Below are positions 29,165 through 37,628 of a stretch of 42,054 nt of DNA, in pieces (position 1 is the first letter of the stretch; each line of letters begins with the position of its first letter). A program made the position numbers and the translations under genes. Where the stretch lies: NCBI GenBank assembly GCA_003170085.1, contig PMZT01000016.1:1-42054 (forward strand), given 5' to 3'. This stretch comes from Planctomycetia bacterium. GTDB taxonomy: Bacteria; Planctomycetota; Phycisphaerae; FEN-1346. A model generated the notes under the pieces. It was not told the origin of the DNA. It saw nothing but the letters and a program-made list of their open reading frames with translations, and made no database searches.

Positions 29165-29704
29165 TTACTTCCACTTGCACTTTCGCTGGGCCAACCGGTG
29201 CTTGCCGTGGCAGTCGGTGCAGCACTTCTCGGCGACGGTGCCGGCCAGGAAGGCGGCGTGGTGCGCCGCGGAGAGTTTCTCCTTCGCGTGGCAGCCGAGG
29301 CAGAACGGGGCGACCTTGTCGCGGGTGAACATGATGCCGGGCGCCGTGCCGTTGCCGCCGGAGGCCCATGATTCATCGGCGATGTGGGCGTCGCAGTTTC
29401 CGTGGCATTTCGCGCAGCCGATGTTGGCCTTGGCGTGGACAACGGCGATGGATTCCTGCACGTAGTTCAGGTGGCAGACGAAGCAGCGGCCGTTATCGAC
29501 CACCGGTCCGGCCGGGCCGGCTGATTTTCTCTCGCCGTCGTCCAGCAGGAGCAGCGGTTCCTGATCGCTCTTGCCCGCGCCTCCGGCCCCGCGCGGGATC
29601 CCGACGGCGGGCCGCTCCGCGCCATTCCTGACCCCTTGCGGCTGGCAAGACACCAGCACAACAGCCACCAGTCCCGCCACCAGCGCCCAAGCTGCATATC
29701 GCAT
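29165..29704 (-). CDS. Tetraheme cytochrome c, predicted lipoprotein
   Basis: Four CxxCH motifs (CFVCH, CAKCH, CLGCH, CTDCH); lipobox-like VLVSC near N-terminus. Confidence 0.8.
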   Translation of the reverse strand: MRYAAWALVAGLVAVVLVSCQPQGVRNGAERPAVGIPRGAGGAGKSDQEPLLLLDDGERKSAGPAGPVVDNGRCFVCHLNYVQESIAVVHAKANIGCAKCHGNCDAHIADESWASGGNGTAPGIMFTRDKVAPFCLGCHAKEKLSAAHHAAFLAGTVAEKCCTDCHGKHRLAQRKCKWK

Positions 29705-29784
29705 GCGGACTTACCTCAGTTGGAAGCGTGCGGCGAGCGGACGAGCCTCGCCCCGCGCACGCCGCCCAAGGTCTCTCGGGAACG

Positions 29785-30801
29785 CTACACGTATTCCCAG
29801 TCTCTCAGCCACTCGTACTTCGGCGGGAGGTTGGCCCACATATCCCGGCTGACGCGGTTCAATTCGGCCTGCTCCTTGAGGTCGAGTTCGCGGCGCTCCT
29901 TGACGGCCTTGACCACGTTGTCGACAAACTTCGGATCATTGATGCCGGGGATGGGGATGACGGTGTTGGTCATGAGGATATAACGGATCGCCAGGCGTCC
30001 GCGGCGGTCGTCTTCCTCGCCTTCGCCCGTGAAGAGCGAGCCGGCTCCAAAGGGCTTGATGCCGAACGCGCCCACGTCGCACTTCTTGAGGGCCTCGAAG
30101 AGACTGTCGGTCGGGGCCACCTTGCTCATGGTCGTGAACGGGAAGCAGACGGCGTCGATCTGCGGGAAGTACTCGATCATGAACTTGATCCACCGCCGGT
30201 CGTGCGACGAGAAGCCCACGTGCCGGGCCTTGCCCGCTTTTTTCGCCTTCTCGAGGGCGTCGACGATCTCGCACGAAGTGTCGAACGTGTGCCGCCCGCC
30301 CGGCTCAAAGCAGGTGATCCGCCAGAAGTCGCTGTATTCCTCGCCCGAATCCTTCAGGAGCACGTCGAGCGACTCCAGCAACTTCTTCGAGGTGCGGAAG
30401 TTCTCGTTGCGGACCTCGTTGCCGCAATGGGAAAACGCCAGGTACATCTTGTCGCGGCGGCCTTTGAGCGCCTTGGAATCCCGCATCACCTCCTCGTAAC
30501 AGCACGCATCGACGTAATTGATGCCGGCATCGATGCAGCGGCTGACGGTCTCGTAGCGCTCCTTGTCATTGCTCCGCGAGTGCCCGCCCAGGCAGACCGC
30601 CGAGACCATGAGGTTGGTCTTGCCGAGGCGGCGGTACTCCATGTTCCCGTTGTAGTTGAGGATCTTGGACGTATCGACCGAGGGAGCGGGCGCGGCCATC
30701 GCGCCAGTCGCCCCGGCGACGCCAAGACCGACAGCCACGCCCGCCGCCACCTTCACCGTGTCGCCCAGAAAATCCCGCCGCGTCACACCCTTGGCATCCA
30801 T
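29785..30801 (-). CDS. Aldo/keto reductase with Tat signal
   Basis: TRRDFLGDTVKVAAG; MEYRRLGKTNLMVSAVCLGG..., IDAGINYVDACCYEE, LESLDVLL, GKARHVGFSSHD, VIPIPGINDP. Confidence 0.88.
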   Translation of the reverse strand: MDAKGVTRRDFLGDTVKVAAGVAVGLGVAGATGAMAAPAPSVDTSKILNYNGNMEYRRLGKTNLMVSAVCLGGHSRSNDKERYETVSRCIDAGINYVDACCYEEVMRDSKALKGRRDKMYLAFSHCGNEVRNENFRTSKKLLESLDVLLKDSGEEYSDFWRITCFEPGGRHTFDTSCEIVDALEKAKKAGKARHVGFSSHDRRWIKFMIEYFPQIDAVCFPFTTMSKVAPTDSLFEALKKCDVGAFGIKPFGAGSLFTGEGEEDDRRGRLAIRYILMTNTVIPIPGINDPKFVDNVVKAVKERRELDLKEQAELNRVSRDMWANLPPKYEWLRDWEYV

Positions 30802-30896
30802 GGTTTCCCCGCCTTCCTGTGTCCCCGCCCTATTGTCATTCCACACCTTCAACCATACGCCCGCATGGCGGTCGCGGTCAATCCCGCCGGGACCGG

Positions 30897-31667
30897 TTAC
30901 TTTCCCCCGCCCTGACGCCAGAGGGCCTTGATCTCGTCCTCCGAGAGGGCGCGGTCGTAGATACGAACGTCGTCCAGAAGGCCGCTGAACTTCCACCCGA
31001 TCCTGACATCCTGCTCGCTGCCAGTCTCGATCGGCCAGAGGTCCAGCAGGCCGATGTCGTCGATCTTCGCGGGCTCGCCGTCCTTGTAGAGTTTGACGTT
31101 GTCGTGCAGGTTCGGCCGGGCGGCCTCTTCCACCACGGCGGCCACGTGATGCCACGCGTCGTCGTTGGTGGCGTCGCCCATGTAGAGATACCCCCCCTTG
31201 GGCGTCACGCCGACGCGGCCGCGGATGAAGCAGAAGGTCCACATCTTGCCGAAGTCGCGCTGGCCCCACGACAGGATTTCTCCCCCGGCGGCCTTCGTCC
31301 TGATCCAGGCGCACACCGTCCGGGGCGCCGTGCCGCCGATCCCCTTATACCCGGTGACCTGAACAAACCCTTCCTTGCCGTCGAACTTCAGTGCCTTGCC
31401 CATGCGGCCGGGTGCGGAGTCCTTGTCAAAGGAGAGGCCGCCTTGGAGCGTGCCGTTGCGGCCCTGCTTCGACGAGTCCGCCGCCGTGGCGCCGGGGGCG
31501 TCGTCGAACTTCCACCAACCTACAAGGTGAGCGTCTGTGTCGAGGTTGGCGACCTTGGGCTGTTCCGCCGGCGCGGGCGCCGCCCGCCCCACGGCGGCGA
31601 TCTCAAGACCGAGCAGCCCAATGGCAGACAAGAGAAGTAACCGGCTTCCGACGACAGGAGTTCTCAT
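30897..31667 (-). CDS. Secreted LamG/concanavalin-like domain protein
   Basis: Signal peptide; AHLVGWWKFDDAPGATAADSS..GRNGTLQGG...CAWIRTKAAGGEILSWG...WHHVAAVVEE...GLLDDVRIYDRALSEDEIKAL. Confidence 0.85.
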   Translation of the reverse strand: MRTPVVGSRLLLLSAIGLLGLEIAAVGRAAPAPAEQPKVANLDTDAHLVGWWKFDDAPGATAADSSKQGRNGTLQGGLSFDKDSAPGRMGKALKFDGKEGFVQVTGYKGIGGTAPRTVCAWIRTKAAGGEILSWGQRDFGKMWTFCFIRGRVGVTPKGGYLYMGDATNDDAWHHVAAVVEEAARPNLHDNVKLYKDGEPAKIDDIGLLDLWPIETGSEQDVRIGWKFSGLLDDVRIYDRALSEDEIKALWRQGGGK

Positions 31668-31764
31668 GATCTCGTCTCTCCCCTTCATGCGCGGAAGGCC
31701 GCCCATCTGAGGCGGGATTCCCCAGATGAACTCGGGCGGGTGGCCGCTGCCGGCCTTCGTGACG

Positions 31765-31792
31765 ATTGTATCCTGTCTCCGGGTTTCTGCAA
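31765..31792 (-). promoter_or_regulatory. Candidate sigma70 promoter for the LamG gene
   Basis: Minus strand TTGCAG (31792-31787), 16 nt, TACAAT (31770-31765). Confidence 0.45.
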
Positions 31793-31865
31793 TACGCTCT
31801 CGGCTTCCGAGACCCTCCGCCCGTCTGTCGTACCCGTTGCCGAAGTCATTCCGTCACCGCCCACG

Positions 31866-32095
31866 TCACTTGGCGGGCAGCGGCGCCTTCACGGGGGCCT
31901 CGTCGACCCACCCCGTCATCGCGCCCTTTTCTCTGTTTGCCCAGGCGTAGTACGGCACGGCAGTCAGCGTGACCGGGCGATGGCCTTCAGCCAGGGCGCT
32001 GCCTTGGAGGACGGTCACGCCGCCCAGCAGCCCCGCGCGATGCCGCACCCCATGGGGGACCGGCAACTCCGGCCATCCAGGGTGCCCCCTTGAAT
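31866..32095 (-). pseudogene. C-terminal fossil of a GH127-like beta-L-arabinofuranosidase
   Basis: GLLGGVTVLQGSALAEGHRPVTLTAVPYYAWANREKGAMTGWV is the characteristic C-terminal segment of GH127 proteins; catalytic body absent. Confidence 0.55.
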
Positions 32096-32248
32096 GATCA
32101 TGTACTTGTGTAGCCCCGTCGCGATCTCCTCGACGCGAGACTTCTCCACGTCGGCAGGACGGGTGTTGGCTGACCAGGGCTTCAAGGCAGCGTCTGCGCC
32201 AGTGACTGCCGGGAGGGTCGCCAGCATGAGAAGCAGCATAGGGTGCAT
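32015..32248 (-). pseudogene. N-terminal fragment with signal peptide, body missing
   Basis: MHPMLLLMLATLPAVTGADAALKPWSANTRPADVEKSRVEEIATGLHKYMIIQGG then runs out of frame into the GH127 fossil. Confidence 0.4.
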
Positions 32249-32421
32249 CGCATGGGCTCCTGTACGGTGTAGTGCTCGCGTGCCTGCCGGAACCCCAGGC
32301 GTTCGGCGGCCCGAGCGCACAGACCCCATGCTTTAACCTCACGCAAGCCAACGCGATTCCCTCAATCCGGCGACGACGTTCGCGTCTGCCGCTGTGACGT
32401 ATCCCCGTCGGATTCCCCGCC

Positions 32422-35400
32422 TTGACAAGTCGCACCGACGGAATGAAGATATGGTTGGCGAAACGGGAACTTGAGAGGGAACCCATGAGACGATGTCGAA
32501 TCGCGATGGCGCTCGGGCTCGCGATGGTGCTCGGCCTGGCGGTGGCACTCCTGGCCCTAAGCGAGGTGCGTGGCGGCACGGCGGGGCGGGTGGACCCGGA
32601 GACGCTGCGCACGCCGGTTTACAGCCCCGAAGGGAATGCGATCGTGCGGCATAACGGGGACCGGTTCAACAACCGGCCGCTGTACTGCAACCAGACGAGC
32701 GCGATCGTCGTCGCGGGCGACCGGCCGCTGATCCGTTTCGGCAATGGGTCGGTGCTGAACGGCACCTTTATGGCGGCGCTCGTGCGCGGGAATAAGGCCA
32801 AGTGGCTGCACGACTGGTCGGACATCACGTCGAAGTACCGCCCGGATCGCATGGAATGGACGCTCAAGGACGGCGGGTTCGGGGCGACGGTGCTGACGCT
32901 CGACACCGTGCCGCCGGCCGACGGCGCGGGCATGGCGGTGCGGCTGCGGATCGAGAACGCGGAGGCCGGCGACCGCCTGATCTGGGTCTGCGGCGGCGCG
33001 GTCCAGCAGAAGGAGAGCATGCTGGGCGCGTGGGACGTGACGACCGCCGGGCGCCAGAAGACGCTCACGCGCGGATTCTTGCCCGACGAGTGCCGCGACA
33101 ACCTCGTGACGGTCAGCGGCGATCAGTTTATCGTGCAGCCCACCGCCGGCAAGTCGGTCGGCGTCGCGGTGGGGCGCTGCAGCGCCGCCGCCAAGATCAC
33201 TATCGCCGATGCCGGGGCCTGGGCGGACCCGCTGAAACTGTCGGCCAGTTCCGGTAAAGATGCGCCGCTGGCGTGCGCCATAGTGAACCTCGACGGCCAG
33301 CGGGAACTCTACTGGGCGATGCAAGGTTTCCGGAGCATCAAGGCGGGCAGCACGCCGCGCGTGCCGCCGGCGGCCGAGGTGTTCGCTGCGGGGCTGAAGC
33401 GGGCCGAGGAGATCGGAAACCGCGTGGTGGTCGAGACGCCCGACCCGCGCCTCAACGCCCTGGTGGCGGCGTCGAATGCGGTGATGGACGGGGTGTTCCG
33501 CGACGGGGTGTTCACGCACTCGGGCATGCGCTGGGGCGTGCCGCTGCTGGGCTGGCGCTCGATCTACGGCGGCACGGCCTACGGCTGGCATGATCGCGTC
33601 ATGACCGAGGCCCGCACCTGCCTGGCCAAGCAGATCACCGAGTCCGACAAGACGCGCCCGGTAGCCGATCCGAAGGTGGGTCTGGCGTGCCAGTCGCTCG
33701 AGTCGCGCCTGTTCGGCAAAGGCCGCGTGAACGCCTTTCATACGTGGCATTATGATATGCAGAGCCAGTTCTTCGACGAGCTCATCCACGCCTGGCGCTG
33801 GACCGGCGACCCGGAGCTGGAAAAGATGCTGCGCCCGGCGCTGGAACTGCACCTGGAATACATCCACGATTGTTTCGATCCCGACGACGACGGCCTGTAC
33901 GAGAGCTATGCCAACACATGGCCGACCGACAATCAGTGGTACAACGGCGGCGGCACGGCGGAGGAGACGGCGTACGCGTACGCCGCCCACAAGGCCGCCC
34001 TCGAACTGGCCCGCCGCGCCGGCGACGAGGCGGCCGCCAAACGGCACGAGGCGCGGCTGACGAAGATCCGCAAGGCCTTTCTGGAGAAGCTGTGGATTCC
34101 GTCCAAAGGGTACGTCGGCTCCTATGTCGAACAGGGCGGCCACGCGCGCCTGCACGAGGACTCATGGCTATACGCGATCTTCTGCCCCATCGACGCCGGA
34201 ATGCTCGACGCCGGCCAGGCGGCGCGGGCGCTGTACTACACCGAGTGGGGCCTGGAACGCGAGACCATGCCCTACGGCGGCCAGCGCTGCTGGACCTCCA
34301 ACTGGGTGCCGTCGGTCTGGTCGCTGCGCGAGATGTGGCCCGGCGACAACTACGGCTTGGCGCTGGCGTACTTCCAGACCGGGCTGGCCGACGACGGCTG
34401 GGCGGTGCTGCGCGGGACGTTTCCGCACATGGCGTTTTTCGGCCCCGTCCCCGGCGACCTGGGCTTCCCCAACGGCGGCACGGACTTCAGCGATTGCACG
34501 AGTCCGTTCTGCCGGACGGTGGTGGAGGGCCTGTTCGGTTACCGGCCGGATTATCCGAACGGGGTGGTGACGATCGCGCCGCAGTTGCCTTCCGACTGGG
34601 AGCACGCCTCGATCAAGACGCCGGATTTCTCGCTGGAGGCCGGACGGACGAAATATCGCATTGAACTCACCCGCCCCGCGGCGCTCGACCTGCGCCTGCC
34701 CGTGCGAGCCCGGAAGCTCGCCGCTGTGACGGTCAACGGCCAGCCGGCAAAATGGGAACTGCTGCCCGGTTTCGGTTGCAGCGTGGCGAAGATCGCGGTG
34801 CCGAAGGGCAAGTCCGTAACTGTCGAACTAACCTGCGAGCAGCCGCTGCCGCAGTATGCGGCCGTGGCGGTGGAGACCACGGTGGGCGCGAAACCGGATC
34901 TGACGGTCAAGGACGCCCGGATTATCGAACCGGCCGTGCCGCCGTCAACCGCCGGGTATCACCTGGTGGAGGCGCTGGTGCAGGTGGGCGACGCGCCGCA
35001 GCGGCGGCTGTTCAAGATCAAGGTGAACGATCCCAAGGCCGACGCCGCGCTGGCTGCGCGGGTCTTTGAGAAGGCGCCGGCGAATGCGCGGTGGGAATGT
35101 GTCGATATGTCGCGGCAGTTCAACGGCGACATCCGCACGATCTTCCAGCAGCAGTACCTTTCGCCGCGTCCGGACACCTGTTCCTTGCGGCTGGCGACCA
35201 ACGGTTACTCCACCTGGCAGATGAGTCTGGGCGGGAACCCCAAGGTGCCGGTGATCGACCAGGCCCAAGTGCCTGCGCTCCTGGAAGGCGTATCGCGCCT
35301 GCGTACGCCGCAGGGGGTTCCGTTCGCGTGGCCCGGCGGCGAGCGCAACATCGCGTTCACGTCGATGTGGGACAACTGGCCTCGGCAGGTCGCCGTGCCG

Positions 35401-35781
35401 GTGAACCGCAAGGCCGAGGGCATCTGGCTGCTCGTGTGCGGCTTCACCAACCCGATGCAGGGCCGAATCGCCAACGCCGAACTGCGGATGAAGTACGCCG
35501 ACGGCGCGGTGGAGAAGCTGGAACTGGTGCCGCCGTTCAACTTCTGGTCGCTGTGCCCGTTCGGCGGCGCCGACTACGATTACGCGCACGACGGCTTCTG
35601 CCTGCCGAAGGTTCCGCCTCAGGCGGTGCAGCTTGGCGCCAACTGCCGCGCGATCCTGCTGAACCTGCGCCTCCGGCCGGACGCGGCGCTGGAAAGCGTG
35701 ACGCTCGAAACCCTTTCGCAGGAAGTGATCGTCGGCCTGATGGGCGCGAGCCTGATGAATCCGAAGGAAGCCGCCCGATGA
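32422..35781 (+). CDS. DUF4450-like (alpha/alpha)6-type putative glycoside hydrolase with C-terminal beta domains
   Basis: GVPLLGWRSIYGGTAYGWHDRV, DPDDDGLYESYANTWPTDNQWYNGGGTAEETAYAYAA, barrel repeats; start may be MRRCRIAMALGLAMVLG inside. Confidence 0.65.
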   Translation: MTSRTDGMKIWLAKRELEREPMRRCRIAMALGLAMVLGLAVALLALSEVRGGTAGRVDPETLRTPVYSPEGNAIVRHNGDRFNNRPLYCNQTSAIVVAGDRPLIRFGNGSVLNGTFMAALVRGNKAKWLHDWSDITSKYRPDRMEWTLKDGGFGATVLTLDTVPPADGAGMAVRLRIENAEAGDRLIWVCGGAVQQKESMLGAWDVTTAGRQKTLTRGFLPDECRDNLVTVSGDQFIVQPTAGKSVGVAVGRCSAAAKITIADAGAWADPLKLSASSGKDAPLACAIVNLDGQRELYWAMQGFRSIKAGSTPRVPPAAEVFAAGLKRAEEIGNRVVVETPDPRLNALVAASNAVMDGVFRDGVFTHSGMRWGVPLLGWRSIYGGTAYGWHDRVMTEARTCLAKQITESDKTRPVADPKVGLACQSLESRLFGKGRVNAFHTWHYDMQSQFFDELIHAWRWTGDPELEKMLRPALELHLEYIHDCFDPDDDGLYESYANTWPTDNQWYNGGGTAEETAYAYAAHKAALELARRAGDEAAAKRHEARLTKIRKAFLEKLWIPSKGYVGSYVEQGGHARLHEDSWLYAIFCPIDAGMLDAGQAARALYYTEWGLERETMPYGGQRCWTSNWVPSVWSLREMWPGDNYGLALAYFQTGLADDGWAVLRGTFPHMAFFGPVPGDLGFPNGGTDFSDCTSPFCRTVVEGLFGYRPDYPNGVVTIAPQLPSDWEHASIKTPDFSLEAGRTKYRIELTRPAALDLRLPVRARKLAAVTVNGQPAKWELLPGFGCSVAKIAVPKGKSVTVELTCEQPLPQYAAVAVETTVGAKPDLTVKDARIIEPAVPPSTAGYHLVEALVQVGDAPQRRLFKIKVNDPKADAALAARVFEKAPANARWECVDMSRQFNGDIRTIFQQQYLSPRPDTCSLRLATNGYSTWQMSLGGNPKVPVIDQAQVPALLEGVSRLRTPQGVPFAWPGGERNIAFTSMWDNWPRQVAVPVNRKAEGIWLLVCGFTNPMQGRIANAELRMKYADGAVEKLELVPPFNFWSLCPFGGADYDYAHDGFCLPKVPPQAVQLGANCRAILLNLRLRPDAALESVTLETLSQEVIVGLMGASLMNPKEAAR

Positions 35782-36950
35782 TGAATTCTCTCGTCACACA
35801 CTTGTCGGCTGTTGTCTGTTCCGCCCTGCTGCTGGCGCCGCTGGCCGCGCTCCATGCCGCCGACGCGCCCCAACTGCCGCGCCCCAGGCTGCAGATCATC
35901 AACGGCAGCAGCCAGACCGTCGACATTTTCTGGCTCAAGTCCGACGACGAGCGTGTGACGAACGGTTCCGTCGCCCCTGGGAAGAATACCGTCATTACCA
36001 CAACGCTCGGGCATCGCTTCGAGGTCGTGGGTCGCGACGACAAGACAACAGCCACGGTGACCAGCGAGGTGCCGGTGCAGGGCTTTCGCTTCGACCCGCG
36101 AGGCCGGGACGGCGTGCCGTCATTCTATACACAATCCGTCAGTGCGAACGGTTTTCCCATCGTCGCCTCCGCCAAAGTGAATCCCTACGCCCTCAAGGAG
36201 GCCGCTTACCTCGTGAACATGATGCTCGCGAAGCGCCCGGAGGTGCGCACGGCGATGATCAAGAGCGGTGCGCGGCTTTGCATCATGGCCTACAACGAAT
36301 TCACCACCGACATGCCGGAGTTCGCCCGCTTGAGCGAGGAAAAGGTGCCGGGATTCAAGGGTCTGTCGGCGAAGGACTATTGGGATGCGCGCGCCCGCGG
36401 CCAAGGCGGCAGTGAGACCGACCCCTATTGCTCCATCGGAGAGGAGAACCTGCTCCGTTACCGGGGCGACCCCTTTGACAAGGAGTGCATCCTCATCCAC
36501 GAGATGGCCCACAACATCCACCTCCGTGGCATGGTGAATGTGGACCCGACGTTCGACACGCGCCTCAAGGCCGCCTACGACGCCGCGATGAAGGCCGGAC
36601 TTTGGAAGGGCAAATACGCGTCCGTGAACCACCATGAGTATTTTGCCGTCGGCGTGGCGTCTTGGTATGGGCACAACCGCTTCAACGACTTCGACCACAA
36701 CCATGTGCATTTGCGCTCGCAACTGATCGAATACGATCCCGGGCTCGCCGAGTTGTGCCGCGAAGTTTTCGGCGACACAGCGCCGCAGTACACCAAGCCG
36801 GCCACTCGCCTCGTCGGCCACCTGACCGGCTACGATCCGGCGACGGCGCCAACGTTTGCGTGGCCTGAGCGGTTAAAGCAGGCCAAGGCGGATATCCGCG
36901 CGAAAGCGGAGGCGCGGGACAAGGCGGCCAACGGTGACAGCCCGCCTTAG
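35778..36950 (+). CDS. Secreted HEXXH (M34/ATLF-like) metallopeptidase-like protein with N-terminal VHL-beta-like domain
   Basis: LQIINGSSQTVDIFWLKSDDERVTNGSVAPGKNTVITTTLGHRFEVV (VHL-beta-like) then HEMAHNIH and NHHEYFAVGVASWYG; ATGA overlap with upstream gene. Confidence 0.65.
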   Translation: MMNSLVTHLSAVVCSALLLAPLAALHAADAPQLPRPRLQIINGSSQTVDIFWLKSDDERVTNGSVAPGKNTVITTTLGHRFEVVGRDDKTTATVTSEVPVQGFRFDPRGRDGVPSFYTQSVSANGFPIVASAKVNPYALKEAAYLVNMMLAKRPEVRTAMIKSGARLCIMAYNEFTTDMPEFARLSEEKVPGFKGLSAKDYWDARARGQGGSETDPYCSIGEENLLRYRGDPFDKECILIHEMAHNIHLRGMVNVDPTFDTRLKAAYDAAMKAGLWKGKYASVNHHEYFAVGVASWYGHNRFNDFDHNHVHLRSQLIEYDPGLAELCREVFGDTAPQYTKPATRLVGHLTGYDPATAPTFAWPERLKQAKADIRAKAEARDKAANGDSPP

Positions 36951-36981
36951 ACAAGGAACCTCGCGGGCTGAGTTGTGACAA

Positions 36982-37012
36982 CCGCCACATCTTCGATTTT
37001 GCCTCGTGGCGG
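36982..37012 (+). terminator. Possible stem-loop terminator
   Basis: CCGCCAC-17 nt-GTGGCGG followed by GGCTTT, 30 bp after the metallopeptidase stop; weak U-tract. Confidence 0.3.
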
Positions 37013-37149
37013 GGCTTTCCGGGTACTCTCCACACCCATCCGTCATCTGGTTGTCGCAGATAATGCCTGCTGACATCCGTCAATCCCCCCGCAGACCCCG
37101 GACGGAGATTTCGGGACGTCACACCAATGGCATTGAAACAAGCCTTTTT

Positions 37150-37308
37150 GCCTCGCTTTGTCACGGGAAATAGTGAGGAAGCAGAAGCGGACTGGGTCTC
37201 GTTTGACGAGACGCGGCTCCACGCGACCTGGGCGATGGAGGTTGGTGCGGCGGGCGATCTGGCGCAGCATGGCGTTGTAGAGTCGCTCGCGTCGGGCCGG
37301 GGGCGCCT
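37150..37308 (-). mobile_element. IS4-like transposase C-terminal remnant
   Basis: ARRERLYNAMLRQIARRTNLHRPGRVEPRLVKRDP resembles the RPGR.EPR..KRRPK C-terminus of IS4-type transposases. Confidence 0.45.
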
Positions 37309-37328
37309 AGGCCAACACGGCCTCGACC

Positions 37329-37448
37329 TCAGCGCAGCTGCGCCAGCACGGGTTGCGGCTCGGGCGTTTCGGCGGCAGACACCGCCACGCATGCCGTTGC
37401 GGCTAATGCCGGGATCGCCCACAAGAAGCCCAAGACGCTCTTGTTCAT
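37329..37448 (-). pseudogene. Orphan signal-peptide fragment (39 aa)
   Basis: MNKSVLGFLWAIPALAATACVAVSAAETPEPQPVLAQLR*; plausible Sec signal with no mature protein. Confidence 0.35.
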
Positions 37449-37521
37449 GGTCCGAATCTCCGCTCGGCAATAGGTTCCTTGCCGGTGTGGCGGTACGCGG
37501 CTCTTGCGCCCGCTGTATGAC

Positions 37522-37568
37522 GGCGTAACCTGTTTCTTGGCGTCACTTATGGTAGTCTCCGAGGCGTC
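37522..37568. repeat. Dispersed repeat copy 2
   Basis: GGCGTAACCTGTTTCTTGGCGTCACTTATGGTAGTCTCCGAGGCGTC, aligned with copy 1. Confidence 0.6.
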
Positions 37569-37628
37569 AACCGGAGATGATGCTCGGGTTATCGCGGAAC
37601 CCAGGGAAGAGCGTCCCGACGATTGATA

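Noticed and set aside
35091-35777. N-terminal extension of the metallopeptidase ORF
   Set aside because: Overlaps the DUF4450-like gene; the signal peptide starts at 35778 with ATGA coupling
36682-37470. 262-aa minus ORF as a protein gene
   Set aside because: Arg/Ser/Pro-rich and partly antisense to the metallopeptidase gene; better explained by an IS4 remnant and a signal-peptide fragment in other frames
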